From positions 1-38,930 of the forward strand of contig JAHBMJ010000903.1 in assembly GCA_018398765.1 (NCBI GenBank): DNA of 38,930 bases, in the 5' to 3' direction. The stretch comes from Chromera velia (Eukaryota > Sar > Chromeraceae). A program made the position numbers and the translations under genes. Below, one piece after another: positions 1 to 9,540 of this stretch. Position 1 is the first letter of the stretch. Each line of letters begins with the position of its first letter. The notes below the pieces were generated by a model. The model saw nothing but the letters and a program-made list of their open reading frames with translations. It made no database searches and was not told the origin of the DNA.

Positions 1-48
1 CCCTCTCTCTCTCTCTCCCCCTCCCTCCCTCACTCTCTCTCTCTCTCG
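1..48. repeat. CT-rich microsatellite
   Basis: A pyrimidine-only tract of CT and CCCT units with a single CACT interruption lies at the left edge. It is a simple repeat and shows no coding signal. The rest of the stretch to 332 has no convincing gene. It would hold the 3' end of the minus-strand gene at 333-1493, or a possible extra last exon of it near 170-267. Confidence 0.85.
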
Positions 49-332
49 GCTTTGAAATGGATCCGAATGATGTGCATTTTTCCCCAAAGACGGCAGACTT
101 GAATCTTTGAAGACTCTGCCTCAGTTCAATTTGATCAGAAAAAAATCGTCCCAAAGTTTCACATCTTTTTAACCAAAGAGAAGTGACAAGACAAATAAAG
201 AAAGGGCAGGAAAGAGGCATGGTCGCAAGAGACCCAGCGCACCCGATTGTCACAAATGACATGCAGACTGCAAAAGAACCCGCCAAGTCTCTGATCAACT
301 AACTACCTGTCTTTCCTACCCGTCAAATTGAC

Positions 333-1493
333 TCACCCTCTATCATTCTGCAGGTTATCCTCAGGCTCCTCATACGATTTCATTGCGCCCTTCAGGGCAT
401 CCATTCCTTTCCTCATCGCTGTAAACTTCGCGACAGAAGGGGCGAAACCGTCGGAGGGAGCGGTGGTTGGCCCCTCCAGCTGCTTACAGGCGTCCACAAG
501 TGCCTGCGCACTGCTGACCATGCTTCTGGCCTGTTCCCTGACGGCATTCCACAACTCTGCTGTGTGGGTGGCGGCAACGATGCCTCTGAGGTCTTCAGAC
601 GAGTGGAGGCGGTAGGAGGCATCCGTGGCTAGGAGCAGGGGGGGGAGCATTTCAAACTTCTCTGCGTATGTTGGATTGGTCTTTTTCAGAGGATTGAGGT
701 AGGAGGGAGATGTGAAGAGACCCTCGAGACCTGATTGGAGTTTGTTTGCAATTGCGGCAATAGAGTCGTCTTCCACACCCCAGAGAGCCTCGTTTCGTCC
801 CTTCATCTGCTCTTCCGTCTCTAATCCCAACAAGCGGTCCCAGTCACTGACCCTCTTTGCGTACTTCTGAAATTGTGCCTTGATGCTCTCACAGCGATTT
901 CCGAGAGCCGATGCGTCTGTTTTGATGAAGAGACCCTGAACTGCATCCTTGTCGCTTCTCAAGGTTTCAACAAACTTCGGGCACTCTCCCTGCTTTGTGC
1001 CCGACGGACTGTCAAGGATCGCTTTTTGGATTTTCAAACAAATCTCAAAGTTTTCTCCACAGGCTACTGGGTCGCAGGCTGAGTACTTTTCGGCTGGCTG
1101 CATGTCAGCAAACACCTTCTGACAATCAGTGCACCGTTTGTATTTGTTGTGAAATCCGCTCATAAACGAGGACGCACAGAAGCTGGAGCCCGAGCTCGAG
1201 CCTGGTTTCTCAAGATGGGCACACCTCTCTTTATCGTCTATTCCCTGCTGGGTAAGGAGCTCGTTGGCGTGCGTCCACGTCGCCTTGTCCTCTCTGATTT
1301 TGCTGTACGTCTCCTCGCACGGTGTTGTGCCATCGCATGGAGAGGAGAGAGATTGTCTCCCAGCGTAGAGGGACTCGCAGATCAGAATCGGACTGATTGT
1401 GCAGGAAGGGGTTGCACACCCCTCTGAGACGCCTCTTGCTCCCACGACACAGAGAGCCAAAAGCAGAGCACGGAGAAACATTCTAGAGAGCAA
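333..1493 (-). CDS. Secreted cysteine-containing protein, 386 aa, function unknown
   Basis: One open frame of 386 codons begins with a signal-peptide-like leader (MLSRMFLRALLLALCVVGARG). The mature part is mostly polar and helical, with about 15 Cys concentrated in residues 25-200, for example CATPSC near residue 26 and CTDC near residue 137. There are no further membrane segments. The protein is therefore probably exported or enters the endomembrane system. I do not recognise the family. The stop TGA lies inside a perfect donor-like sequence (G|GTGAGT, minus strand, 337-331). A good acceptor (TTTTGCAG) lies near 268. The real C-terminus could therefore be spliced onto a short further exon. 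The upstream spacer carries four TGCATGCA copies. Confidence 0.7.
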   Translation of the reverse strand: MLSRMFLRALLLALCVVGARGVSEGCATPSCTISPILICESLYAGRQSLSSPCDGTTPCEETYSKIREDKATWTHANELLTQQGIDDKERCAHLEKPGSSSGSSFCASSFMSGFHNKYKRCTDCQKVFADMQPAEKYSACDPVACGENFEICLKIQKAILDSPSGTKQGECPKFVETLRSDKDAVQGLFIKTDASALGNRCESIKAQFQKYAKRVSDWDRLLGLETEEQMKGRNEALWGVEDDSIAAIANKLQSGLEGLFTSPSYLNPLKKTNPTYAEKFEMLPPLLLATDASYRLHSSEDLRGIVAATHTAELWNAVREQARSMVSSAQALVDACKQLEGPTTAPSDGFAPSVAKFTAMRKGMDALKGAMKSYEEPEDNLQNDRG

Positions 1494-2048
1494 AGAAGAG
1501 ACGGGCCGTCTCTACTGCTGACTGTGGGAAAGGTTGCGGACGTGTGCGAGCAGGAGGTCTTTGAGAGGCACAGGATGAAGAAGCCTTTTTCATGGAAGGC
1601 AAACTATGAGAAGATGGGATCAGAACCATCGAAACGAGCACAGATTGTTTTTACATTTGAAATATATATATATATAGATATAGATATGTCAGCATGCATG
1701 CATGCATTTAAAAAAAAAAAAAAAACATGCAAGCGCGGGATAAGCCCGCGCGGGGTTTCGCGAAGCCTGATTCCATGCAAGACCCAAAATCCCGGTGTCA
1801 ACACTTTTTTTGTAGACAAGTCGAAAAAGAAAGGTTGACCGTTGGACCCAAACATCAGTTCGATGCATGCATGCATGTCTTCTGTTGCATCAATCGAGGC
1901 GTTGCATTTTAGACACGTACATACTGCTGTTGCAACACATGGAAACAGCTATATAGTTGTGTTGTGTGTTGTTCTCAATGGCCTCATGCCTTTGAACGCT
2001 TGCCGTAATGATAATCTCTCTGCAGTGTGTGTTGCTCTATAAAGATGA
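1494..2048. promoter_or_regulatory. Divergent promoter region with TGCATGCA clusters
   Basis: This is the spacer between the minus-strand secreted gene and the plus-strand PARP-like gene. It holds two pairs of overlapping TGCATGCA palindromes (1695-1706 and 1864-1875), a TA/GATA tract (about 1661-1687), an A-run (1711-1725), and a perfect GC hairpin near 1733-1751 (GCGCGGG, loop ATAAG, CCCGCGC). TGCATGCA is an established AP2-type regulatory motif in apicomplexans. A regulatory role here is inferred from position and copy number. Confidence 0.45.
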
Positions 2049-4180
2049 ATGGAATCTCAGACTGGGAGGACAAAGCATCACACCGCTCCAATGATGGTGG
2101 CTTCTCCCGAATCCAAACGGCAGAGGGACTGGAACCTTCAGCTTCCTTACCATTTTCAAGATTCCCTGTTCTGGTTGGTGCGTTCATTGGAAATCGTTGG
2201 GATTACTCAGGTCGAGATACATGCCAAAAGAGGACCACAGGCTGCCGCAGAGCAGACTGAGTCCGAGAGCTGTGAAATTTTTGTAACAGTCACGTTCAGA
2301 GAAGCAAGAAAGCGAAAGGTTGTGTCTGAATTGGTTGCCTTTTCTGGTGCAGAAGTAATTGATGACCTCCCCTCAGACCTCCAAGGTAGTGCCACCGAAG
2401 ATGTGCATTCTTTTTTCTGGAGGGCCCCTGGCCATGTGGCTGCGGCTGCGGCTGCTGCTTCACCTCCGTCATCTCCCGCTTCAATATTGTGCGAAGAATT
2501 CGGGCCTCGGTCAGTCTTCCAAACAAGGACAGAGGTCCTGCTTTCTCTTCATTCATTCATTCCATTTGTGCAGAGAGAAAGCGACGCAGGTCTTACTCTG
2601 TGCCCTGTGTGCTTTGACAAGGTGCAGTGCCAGACGGATGCGCACGACGTGTAGGAATATGAAATCTCCTTGCACACCTCTCTCTTTCTCTTCGGCGTTT
2701 GCAGACAAAGCAAGGCACCGTAAGCATATGACGTCATTTATCGCAGACAGGTGACGGCACCCATTTCCCTCTCGTATCCCCGAGAAAATAACAAGTAGAT
2801 CTAAATCAATGACTTGTGTGCCCTCGTCATGTCTTCATCCATTTCGGCGTACATGCACGTGTTTCCTTTCTGTGCTGCAGAGCTGTCCGCTTTGGCGCAT
2901 TTCGAAAGAGGAAGAAAGAGGAAGGGGGCACTCAGAACAGGATTGTGCAAGTACAGAGAGAGGCCGAGTTGACAGCCGAACTGACGGAACTCATGAAGAT
3001 TGCTCTCTTGTGGTGTTCCCAAAGTGGGCACGTTGCCGGAGACCTTCACAGAGACAGAGGCGAGAGTTCACCTTCCTCGGGGTCTGGAGGAACGTCTCAA
3101 TCACCCCGAGATCAAGCGAATTCTCATGAAACAGTTAAGTGAGATGTATGAGGGGGAGAGAAGGAAATCTCAGTCATCACCTGACGGTCTAGGGCCTCTT
3201 TGCCCCCCTCCACTTATCGAAGTTGTGTCGGTCACAGTGACAACACCAACGTAGGAACTCAGGGAAGCTCACACGTGCCGTTTCAGAGAGGCTTTGCAGA
3301 AGAATCCTCCTGAGGGTAATGTGGATCTGTTAAAGTCCGTGAACATGTCTGGAGTGTTCAGTCTTTCCTCTCTGTAACCCCTCTTTGGAAAATTCCATCC
3401 AAGCCCTGAATTTTGGGGCAGAGAGTGGGATGAGACGTCATACTCTCTCTGCTTGTCTGGTGAGCTTCAGGGAGGAGCGCGAGTGTGGGGGATGCACGGG
3501 GCAGATAAGAATACTTCCGCCCAGATCAGAACGTTTGGCATAGACCCCAGGCATGCTGGGAGCAAGGGAGGGAATCCTCGTTTCAGATTTGCGGGATACT
3601 TCTCGTGTCTGTTATCTAAGTCCCAAAGCCTACCAACCCCTCCCTCGTGTTTCTGAGAAACCTCTGATGCACGTCACTGTTTTCTCTCTCATCTTGGGGA
3701 TACTGTTTGCAGAAAAAGGGCAGACAGAAAGATTGGAACACATGGGGCGTGCATTGCCTCCCGATCGACGGTTTTGATTCGGTCTGGGGAGTCCCTCAGG
3801 GCTTGGAGGGGACGACTGGGATTGAAAATTCCGAATTCGTCCTGTACGATCAAAGCCGTGCGCTTCCTCTACTCACCGTTGCATACAGACACGCGTACGA
3901 GTATGAGTGTGTTCGGTGTGGTCCTCTTTATTCAGACAGGAGAGGAGAGGTTGACTCCAGGGCAACACAGAGACCTCGCATTGAGATGAACACTCAGGCT
4001 GTCAACAACGGAGCAGGCACAGCTTCTGCTTCAGGTTGGTCTGGAATTCCGGGAGTGACTGCGTTTGGGAATGGTCTGCTCTCTTTTGGGAATTTATTCA
4101 ACTCTGGGTCGGGGGCGAGTAACGGCCAAAGGGTTTCAATGAAAGAAGAAACACGATTTGAAAGCCGGATGAACAATTAA
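2049..4180 (+). CDS. PARP-like (ADP-ribosyltransferase) gene region, exons unresolved, possibly broken
   Basis: Several plus-strand segments look coding but do not join into one clean frame. The first, from an ATG at 2049 (alternatives at 2091 and 2094), encodes an alpha/beta-looking stretch (ESCEIFVTVTFREARKRK) and, further on, LCPVCFDK. A second, around 2877-2997, encodes AELTAELTELMK. A third, about 3000-3254, encodes LPRGLEERLNHPEIKRIL. The fourth and fifth resemble the catalytic fold of PARPs and are listed separately. Between the second and third segments, and inside the fourth, the apparent frame changes where I find no plausible intron. Either the gene is decaying, the sequence has indels, or the splicing is unusual. 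Assigning all segments to one gene is inference. Confidence 0.4.
3471..3656 (+). CDS. PARP-like segment with HG motif (partial)
   Basis: After an acceptor-like GAGCTTCAG, frame 0 reads RVWGMHGADKNTSAQIR, then FGIDPRHAGSKGG, then FAGYFS near 3590-3605. PARP catalytic domains have the order [R/L]-x-x-x-HGT, then G-[FI]-D-P-R-x-A-G, then G-x-G-x-YF[AS]. The order and spacing fit, but the HGT threonine is Ala here and the glycines before YFS are altered. After YFS, the more plausible continuation (DTSRVCYLSPKAY) is in a different frame, and no GT-AG intron separates the two. This suggests a frameshift or loss of function. The match is from memory of the family and was not searched. Confidence 0.4.
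   Translation, partial: GGARVWGMHGADKNTSAQIRTFGIDPRHAGSKGGNPRFRFAGYFSCLLSKSQSLPTPPSCF
3713..4180 (+). CDS. Last exon of PARP-like gene
   Basis: The exon follows the acceptor TGTTTGCAG at 3712 and is open in phase 0 for 156 codons to a TAA. It encodes GFDSVWGVPQGL, then NSEFVLYDQSRALPLLTVAY. This resembles the end of PARP catalytic domains, where G-[YF]-D-S-V is followed by [NS]-E-[FY]-V-[VI]-Y-D-x-x-Q-x-x-P-x-Y-L and the Glu is catalytic in true PARPs. A CVRC motif follows. The tail is Gly/Ser/Asn-rich (about residues 95-140 of the exon) and looks disordered. Strand and position fit the upstream HG-motif segment. Confidence 0.5.
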   Translation, partial: KKGRQKDWNTWGVHCLPIDGFDSVWGVPQGLEGTTGIENSEFVLYDQSRALPLLTVAYRHAYEYECVRCGPLYSDRRGEVDSRATQRPRIEMNTQAVNNGAGTASASGWSGIPGVTAFGNGLLSFGNLFNSGSGASNGQRVSMKEETRFESRMNN

Positions 4181-5274
4181 ATGAAGAGATCATCGTTGTA
4201 TAATTCAGCATCAATTTGCATTAATTTGCTATCATTGCAATCCAGTAGTATCCAAGTCGATTCATACATGATAAGTAAATAACTAGGTAAATAATATTAA
4301 AGAGCATTTGCCATTTGGGCCATCATCTGACCATGATTTGGTTCTGCATCAAAAAACCTTTTTATAATGAAAATTTTTATTAAGTGACTTCAGATCTAGC
4401 ACTACTATTATTAGCATCCACAGTATGATCGACTACCAGCCAGTTTTTTTACCTGAGTTTTTGCTAATGTTTGTATTAAATTGACGATATTAATACTATT
4501 TAATAAAAAATTAAGTTGTTGATTCTTTGATTGATATCAAACGATTCAAACCCTGTGCAGACTCACTGCAGAGCTGTAAAATGTAGTTCTAGTAGGGTGC
4601 CATAATGTAGCATATATCAAATTTTTCATTAAAATAATAAAATTAATTATATTTTAGAGTTAATTTAATATATATACCTGGCAATACCCTGCTAGCTACA
4701 ATTTTATATAGCTAGCACTAAGCACTTAACAATCATTAAATTACATGCATTGAATCAAGTATTCAATGATGCTAGCAATGACGTCGATCATTACATCTAT
4801 GACAGTCAAAACATATATGTAAATCTCTAAAGATTAATTTCAATATTGTGCCATAATTGTGACTGAAAGTAGAACCAAATCATGGACTATAGCTGTAGTC
4901 TAGGCTGTAGTTCAGACTTTTTTAGGCTCATACCAACTTTATGGATTGGGACATAGATTAAAAAGCTGGGATTAGAGCAAGCATACAATACAAAATATTT
5001 GAATAATGTTTCAATGAGGGCCAACTAGAGGGCCAATCTATGAAAACATTCATTGTTTTTCTTTCTTATCTCGTTAATTCTTTATTTTTGCTCATGGTCG
5101 TACTGGAATGTAATGTGTACCATTGCGCAAGCTAGACCATTTCGGTTGTGTGGTTCCTCACCAGAAGTAGGTGGCGAGCCTGAGGGAGAGCCTCTCAGAG
5201 AGCCTGCATGGAGACGAAATTAAGACCTGAGGGGAACATGAATACAAAATTAAATTCGTCTACCATGCAACCGA
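4181..5274. other. AT-rich convergent spacer, no gene seen
   Basis: This stretch lies between the 3' ends of the PARP-like gene and the LRR gene. It is AT-rich, has no long open frame, and contains scattered palindromic GCTAGC and ATTAAT-type words (for example, two GCTAGC copies near 4690-4716). Polyadenylation signals of both genes probably lie at its edges. I see no structured element I can name. Confidence 0.5.
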
Positions 5275-6798
5275 TCACCACTCCCACAGTTCTCGAGACT
5301 CCACTTTCAGTTGGGGATGTCTGTCTGCGAATCTCTTGACGTCTTCCTTTTCGATTCGGTTGGACCAGTAGGACGAGACGTTCACCTTCTTCAGTCTGTA
5401 CACGTACTTGTCGAGTACAGAGAAGACATGCTTGGAAAGTCCATCGGCACCGTCAAGCAAGAGCGTGTGCACAGAGGGACAGAGCTCAAGAAGCTTCTCC
5501 ACCCCTTTTTCGGTGATGCACGAGGAGAATTGGACAGAGAAGACTTCTAATTTCGAACACCCCTTAGCCAACTCAATCACGTCGTCGTCTCTCAGCAGCC
5601 CCTCCTTCGCCTTCGCTCCGTCCTGATTGCATTCATCGTACACATAAACTTCCTTCAGATTCCCTACTGTGTGTCCCAACGTACGGAACACTTTCGGAAT
5701 GTCAAGAGAGTCGATGCTCACTGGCAGATTCTCAGTTCCTAGGGTTTCTAACTGAGAGAACTTTCTCAACGCCCCACAGAACGATGCCGTCTCCTTCTTT
5801 TTCGTTTCAGGGGAAGGACTGTACACGTAATAACTGAAGGCCAATCTCTTCAGATTCGGGAGACGTGAGCCCAATTTGTCCCACTCAATCGACATCGAGT
5901 TTTTCTCCTCCCCCTCTTTGAGCTCAAAACTCAACCGCAGATCCTCTACAGAGGGCGGGAGGGTCTCAGACAGCTTCGACACGGAGTCGAAACGCGGTGA
6001 GTCGAGGTAAAACGTCTTCAGGGCTGGGAACTCTTCACAGAGGGACACCACTTCCTCCATCGTCCATTGTGGTTGGCTGATTCGCACCCCCTGCAGATTC
6101 TCCCCGAAAGATGAAATCAATACACTCGCCCCCCCCGCAGAAAGAAGCGGACAGCCTACGAGATTCACTTGGAGCTTTTCGGGTTTCTGTCCCCCGAAGA
6201 GGATCACAGAGACATCGGAATCCTTCACCATCTGTGCCTCCAGATCTGAAAAGTCCATTGGGGGGCTCATCACACAGACAGAGCCGGAGGCTGACTCTTC
6301 TGCCTCTGGGCCCAGAAGAAGCAGCTCGGTCGGAGACGAGAAAGGGAGTTCTTTGGCAGTCTTCAGCACTTCTGGGTCCTCTTTCACCAGGTTCGAGAGG
6401 CATTCTGACAGCATTTCGAATGTTAGAGGTTGGTTCTGTTGGGTTTCGAAAAACTTTTCCGTTTTGGACTCCAACCACGCTACAAACTCCTTCTCTGTCT
6501 TCCACTTCTCATGATTCTCTTCAGGGTAAGGATACCCGTCTTGGAACTCGCAGTAGGCGAAGTGCTCAGCGTCCTTGTCGAACGCCAAACCTGCACAACA
6601 ATGCATTTATGTATATATAGAGACATACAGATGATCAAACAACACCCATGCAGGTGTCAGGTCCGATGGATTCTGACAGGAAATTGTGTCCGACTGACCC
6701 CAACCACAATAGTCCCTGTGGATTCGCCCGATCCAGGGGTTGTGTTTGGCCATGTACTGTGCGATGAGGGACGCAGCCCTCTTACCGACTGCCGCCAT
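5275..6798 (-). CDS. Two-exon leucine-rich-repeat (RNI-type) protein, about 471 aa
   Basis: Exon 1 is 6798-6699 and exon 2 is 6590-5275, joined by a 108-base intron (donor GTCAGT, acceptor TTGTGCAG, phase 1). The total is 1416 bases, 471 codons plus stop. The ATG at 6798 has G at +4. The N-terminal domain spans about residues 1-85 and is marked by HRDYCGWG followed by LAFDKDAEHFAYCEF, split by the intron. From about residue 190 onward come irregular leucine-rich repeats of the cysteine-containing RNI/FBXL kind (LPNLKRLAFS, CSKLEVFSVQFSSC, CPSVHTLLLDG). Such repeats form curved protein-binding solenoids. No F-box is visible. The partner is unknown. The gene shares a divergent promoter with the metal permease. 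Confidence 0.75.
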
Positions 6799-7251
6799 TA
6801 TGGGATGAGTGCAGACACAGAAAAACAAGGTCAGGCAAAAAGGCGGGTCAGGCAAAAAGGCGGGTCAGGCAAAACTGTGCGGACGAGAAGAATCTGATGC
6901 AATGGCTTTTGTCCAATGACCCTCAGAAAAGCGTTGCTCGAAAGGATACTCGAAAGCTTCTGTGAGTCTCTGCCAGTCCTCATTTTATGGCGAAAGCCGC
7001 GAAACCCAGTCGAACATTTAATTGTCAGAGCCGAAAGTTGACCTCGTGCAGATGCATGCACGCCGATCCGGAAGACGGCGCGGGCACGCCGCCCGCGCTG
7101 CATTTAATTCTCAAGATTTTTCAAGTATAGGCGGCCCGTCCCGCCCGTCTCACTTCTTGGAAAGTTGGAAGGTTGGACTCGGGTTGAAGACTCAATCATT
7201 GCACGAAAAGCCCTCTAGCTCTTTTCATCATTCTCCATCTCTAAAGCTCAC
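6799..7251. promoter_or_regulatory. Divergent promoter between LRR and permease genes
   Basis: The spacer contains a 17-base direct repeat (GGTCAGGCAAAAAGGCG, about 2.7 copies, 6830-6874), one TGCATGCA (7053-7060), and a perfect hairpin 18 bases further on (GCGCGGGC at 7078-7085, loop ACGCC, GCCCGCGC at 7091-7098). The combination of TGCATGCA and a GCGCGGG hairpin recurs at 1690-1755. Regulation is inferred from this arrangement. Confidence 0.45.
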
Positions 7252-8643
7252 ATGTTACTGGCACTACTCCTTGCTACGAGCAACGCCTTTTCCGGACGTT
7301 CGCCTGGGTCCGTTTGCCGTTTTCCCTGCGAGGGTCGTATCCACTGCCAACGACGAATCATGTGTAGTTCCGTGAGGGGTCTTTTCCTGACAGCGTTGAC
7401 CCTTATGATTGCCACAGCGCATGAAGGGTGTAGCGACCATCACGACCATGACCACCACGATCACGGTCATACGGATGAGCATGTACATGGCCACCATCAC
7501 GATCACCATCACGGTCATCACCACCATCACCATCATGAGGCAGCGGCTTCTTTGTCGTTGCCGGACTTGGCCTTGGCCTTCAAAAATAGTGCGATTGATC
7601 TTTGTCCATGGCTACTGACCGGTCTGGTGGTCACTGTGGTATGGCAAGATCTGTTGGGTTCCCTCCTTCATATGTCTTCCCTTTCACGCTTCCTGATGCT
7701 AGATACCAAAGGGGGCACAGGTGTGTTCACACTGATGAAAGTCTGCGTGACCGCTGCCCTGTTGGGTCTCGCTGTGCCTCTCTGCTCTTGCGGTGCGGTG
7801 CCTCTGGCCTTGGCATTGAGTGCCTCGGGACACGCTCCGGCGGCTGTAGTCACGTTTCTCACAGCCGCACAGAGCGCTGGGGTGGACAGTTTTGTTCTCT
7901 CTGTTGGGCTGTTGGGGTGGAGTGCTGCCTTCTTCCGACTGGTGGGAGCAAGCGTGATCTCCATCTCTGCCGGGATGGCGGTAGGCCGCGTGCCGCCCCG
8001 TGTTGGTGCGGCGGAGAACGGTGTGAGCAAGAAAGAATCCAGCAAAGGGTGGTCTTGGTGGGGCAAAGTGCGGAGGATTTCGAGTCTCTTGCGAGAGGTC
8101 TGGCCAGTACTGACTTTGGGTCTGGTGGCCTCGACAGTCGCAGAGCGAGTTGTTGGTGCCGGGGGATTGACGATAGCTTCTCAGTTTTACGGATCAGATT
8201 TTGTTTTGAGAACGAGTGTGATTGTCCTCTCTCTTCCTTTCCAACTCTGCGAACATGGAGTGGTCTCTTTCGCCCAGGCTCTGCATAGGGCAGGTGCCTC
8301 GCCAGGCTTGTGCCAGGCGTTTCTCCTCGTTGCTCCAGCAACCAACGTCACCACCATTGCCGCAGTGCTTCGGTCGGCGGGAAACAGCGCTGCGGTGGCA
8401 GTGAGATGCGTAGTGGGAATATGTGGGGCAGCGCTTGCAATTTCGTACTTCACCGATTTCGTGCTTGCAGATTCTTTCGATCTGTCGATGGAGCAGCCAG
8501 CCTCTGCATTTGAGCTTCCCAGTTGGTGGGTGAATGGATCTGTTTACGTTGTTGGTGCTCTTTTGATCTTCTCATTCGTCACACCTCTGCTACAACCAGG
8601 GAGTGCGTCACAGAGCGACGCAAAGAAGAAGAAAAATAACTAG
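7252..8643 (+). CDS. SO_0444/ArsP_1-type metal permease with His-rich loop, 463 aa
   Basis: This is an intronless frame of 463 codons. About eight to ten hydrophobic segments are visible. The family hallmarks occur twice: VPLCSCGAVPLAL with C178 and C180, followed by GVDS; and PFQLCEHG with C333, followed by the APATN motif near residues 361-365. This matches the duplicated permease fold of the SO_0444 Cu/Zn efflux and ArsP_1 (DUF318) families. Residues 57-95 hold 23 histidines, ending in a run of seven, a likely Zn, Cu or Ni binding loop. The likely role is export or sequestration of a soft metal across a membrane. The leader MLLALLLATSNAF resembles a signal peptide cut before Phe and is followed by an Arg/Ser-rich stretch, as in complex-plastid targeting. 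A second start at Met37 (7360) would also give a hydrophobic leader. Confidence 0.85.
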   Translation: MLLALLLATSNAFSGRSPGSVCRFPCEGRIHCQRRIMCSSVRGLFLTALTLMIATAHEGCSDHHDHDHHDHGHTDEHVHGHHHDHHHGHHHHHHHEAAASLSLPDLALAFKNSAIDLCPWLLTGLVVTVVWQDLLGSLLHMSSLSRFLMLDTKGGTGVFTLMKVCVTAALLGLAVPLCSCGAVPLALALSASGHAPAAVVTFLTAAQSAGVDSFVLSVGLLGWSAAFFRLVGASVISISAGMAVGRVPPRVGAAENGVSKKESSKGWSWWGKVRRISSLLREVWPVLTLGLVASTVAERVVGAGGLTIASQFYGSDFVLRTSVIVLSLPFQLCEHGVVSFAQALHRAGASPGLCQAFLLVAPATNVTTIAAVLRSAGNSAAVAVRCVVGICGAALAISYFTDFVLADSFDLSMEQPASAFELPSWWVNGSVYVVGALLIFSFVTPLLQPGSASQSDAKKKKNN

Positions 8644-8813
8644 TTTGATATGACCAAGGTTTTGACACGTCTGATAAATGACACATACATGATTCACTGA
8701 TCATTCAACGCGTTGTAAAGGCGTCCAATTTGTTTTCAATTCAATTTCATCAAATATAGAATCAAATTCTCGTTCAATTTATCAAATTAAGTAAATTTAC
8801 AAAATGAATTATT

Positions 8814-9041
8814 CTAGGCATGATCGGACGGTGATCCCAATATATTTATTTATGTTAAAGTGACGATAATTTCACTTTAAATAAATAATTTAAAACATTA
8901 AAACACTTAAAGAAGAAAAGTTAGAATTAGAACTGAAAGAAAACATCACTTTTCTAGCGTTTTTTGCAGGGTAGTTTTAAAGTGTCACTTTATTTAATTT
9001 TAAATAATTTAAAAATTTAAAACTATTAGGATCATGCCTAG
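8814..9041. mobile_element. MITE-like element with 12-base terminal inverted repeats
   Basis: The sequence starts with CTAGGCATGATC and ends with its exact reverse complement GATCATGCCTAG. The 7-base word AATTATT flanks it on the left (8807-8813) and recurs after one extra base on the right (9043-9049), as expected of a target-site duplication. Subterminal AAAGTG and CACTTT words are also mirrored. There is no open frame, so this is a non-autonomous DNA-transposon-like element. The family is not recognised. Confidence 0.6.
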
Positions 9042-9298
9042 AAATTATTACGTACCTATTTTATTATATATGGTTTGTGATATACATAGTCTTATGCTAG
9101 AACTCTTACTCTAATAACTACTATATTTATTGATAATTTATTTGGATCGATCCTGTCTAGCTGAATTCATTTATTTGATATTTTATATAAGAAAAGAAAT
9201 TTAAGGGAAACATGGAAAAACTATGTGTCAAAAGTTTGAACACATTTAAATAAACGTGTATATGATGATGATGATGATATATACACAGTGCAACTAGG

Positions 9299-9540
9299 CT
9301 AGACGCCGGCTAGAGAAAAAAAAAAAAAAAGATCCCCCCAAACCCTTTACTTTTTTTCTTTTTTTTTTTTCTGTATCAGTCAAACAACTGTTGTTCAAGT
9401 GTTGTACAAGTGTTGTTTGTGTGTTGCACAACTGTTGTTAAGTGTTGTTCAGGGTTGAAAAGTAAAAAAAAAAAAGAAAAAAAAAAAATCTCCCCAAATC
9501 GCTTATTTTTTTTCTTTTTTTTTTCTCTAGCCGGCGCCTA
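9299..9540. mobile_element. MITE-like element with GCCGGC inverted repeats and 9-base target duplication
   Basis: The left end (TAGACGCCGGCTAGAG plus an A-run) is mirrored at the right end, whose reverse complement reads TAGGCGCCGGCTAGAG plus an A-run. The word GCAACTAGG is duplicated exactly on both sides (9290-9298 and 9541-9549). The interior holds long A and T runs and an imperfect array of GTGTTGT words at about 9383-9450. There is no coding capacity. This is good evidence for past insertion of a short transposon. Confidence 0.75.
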
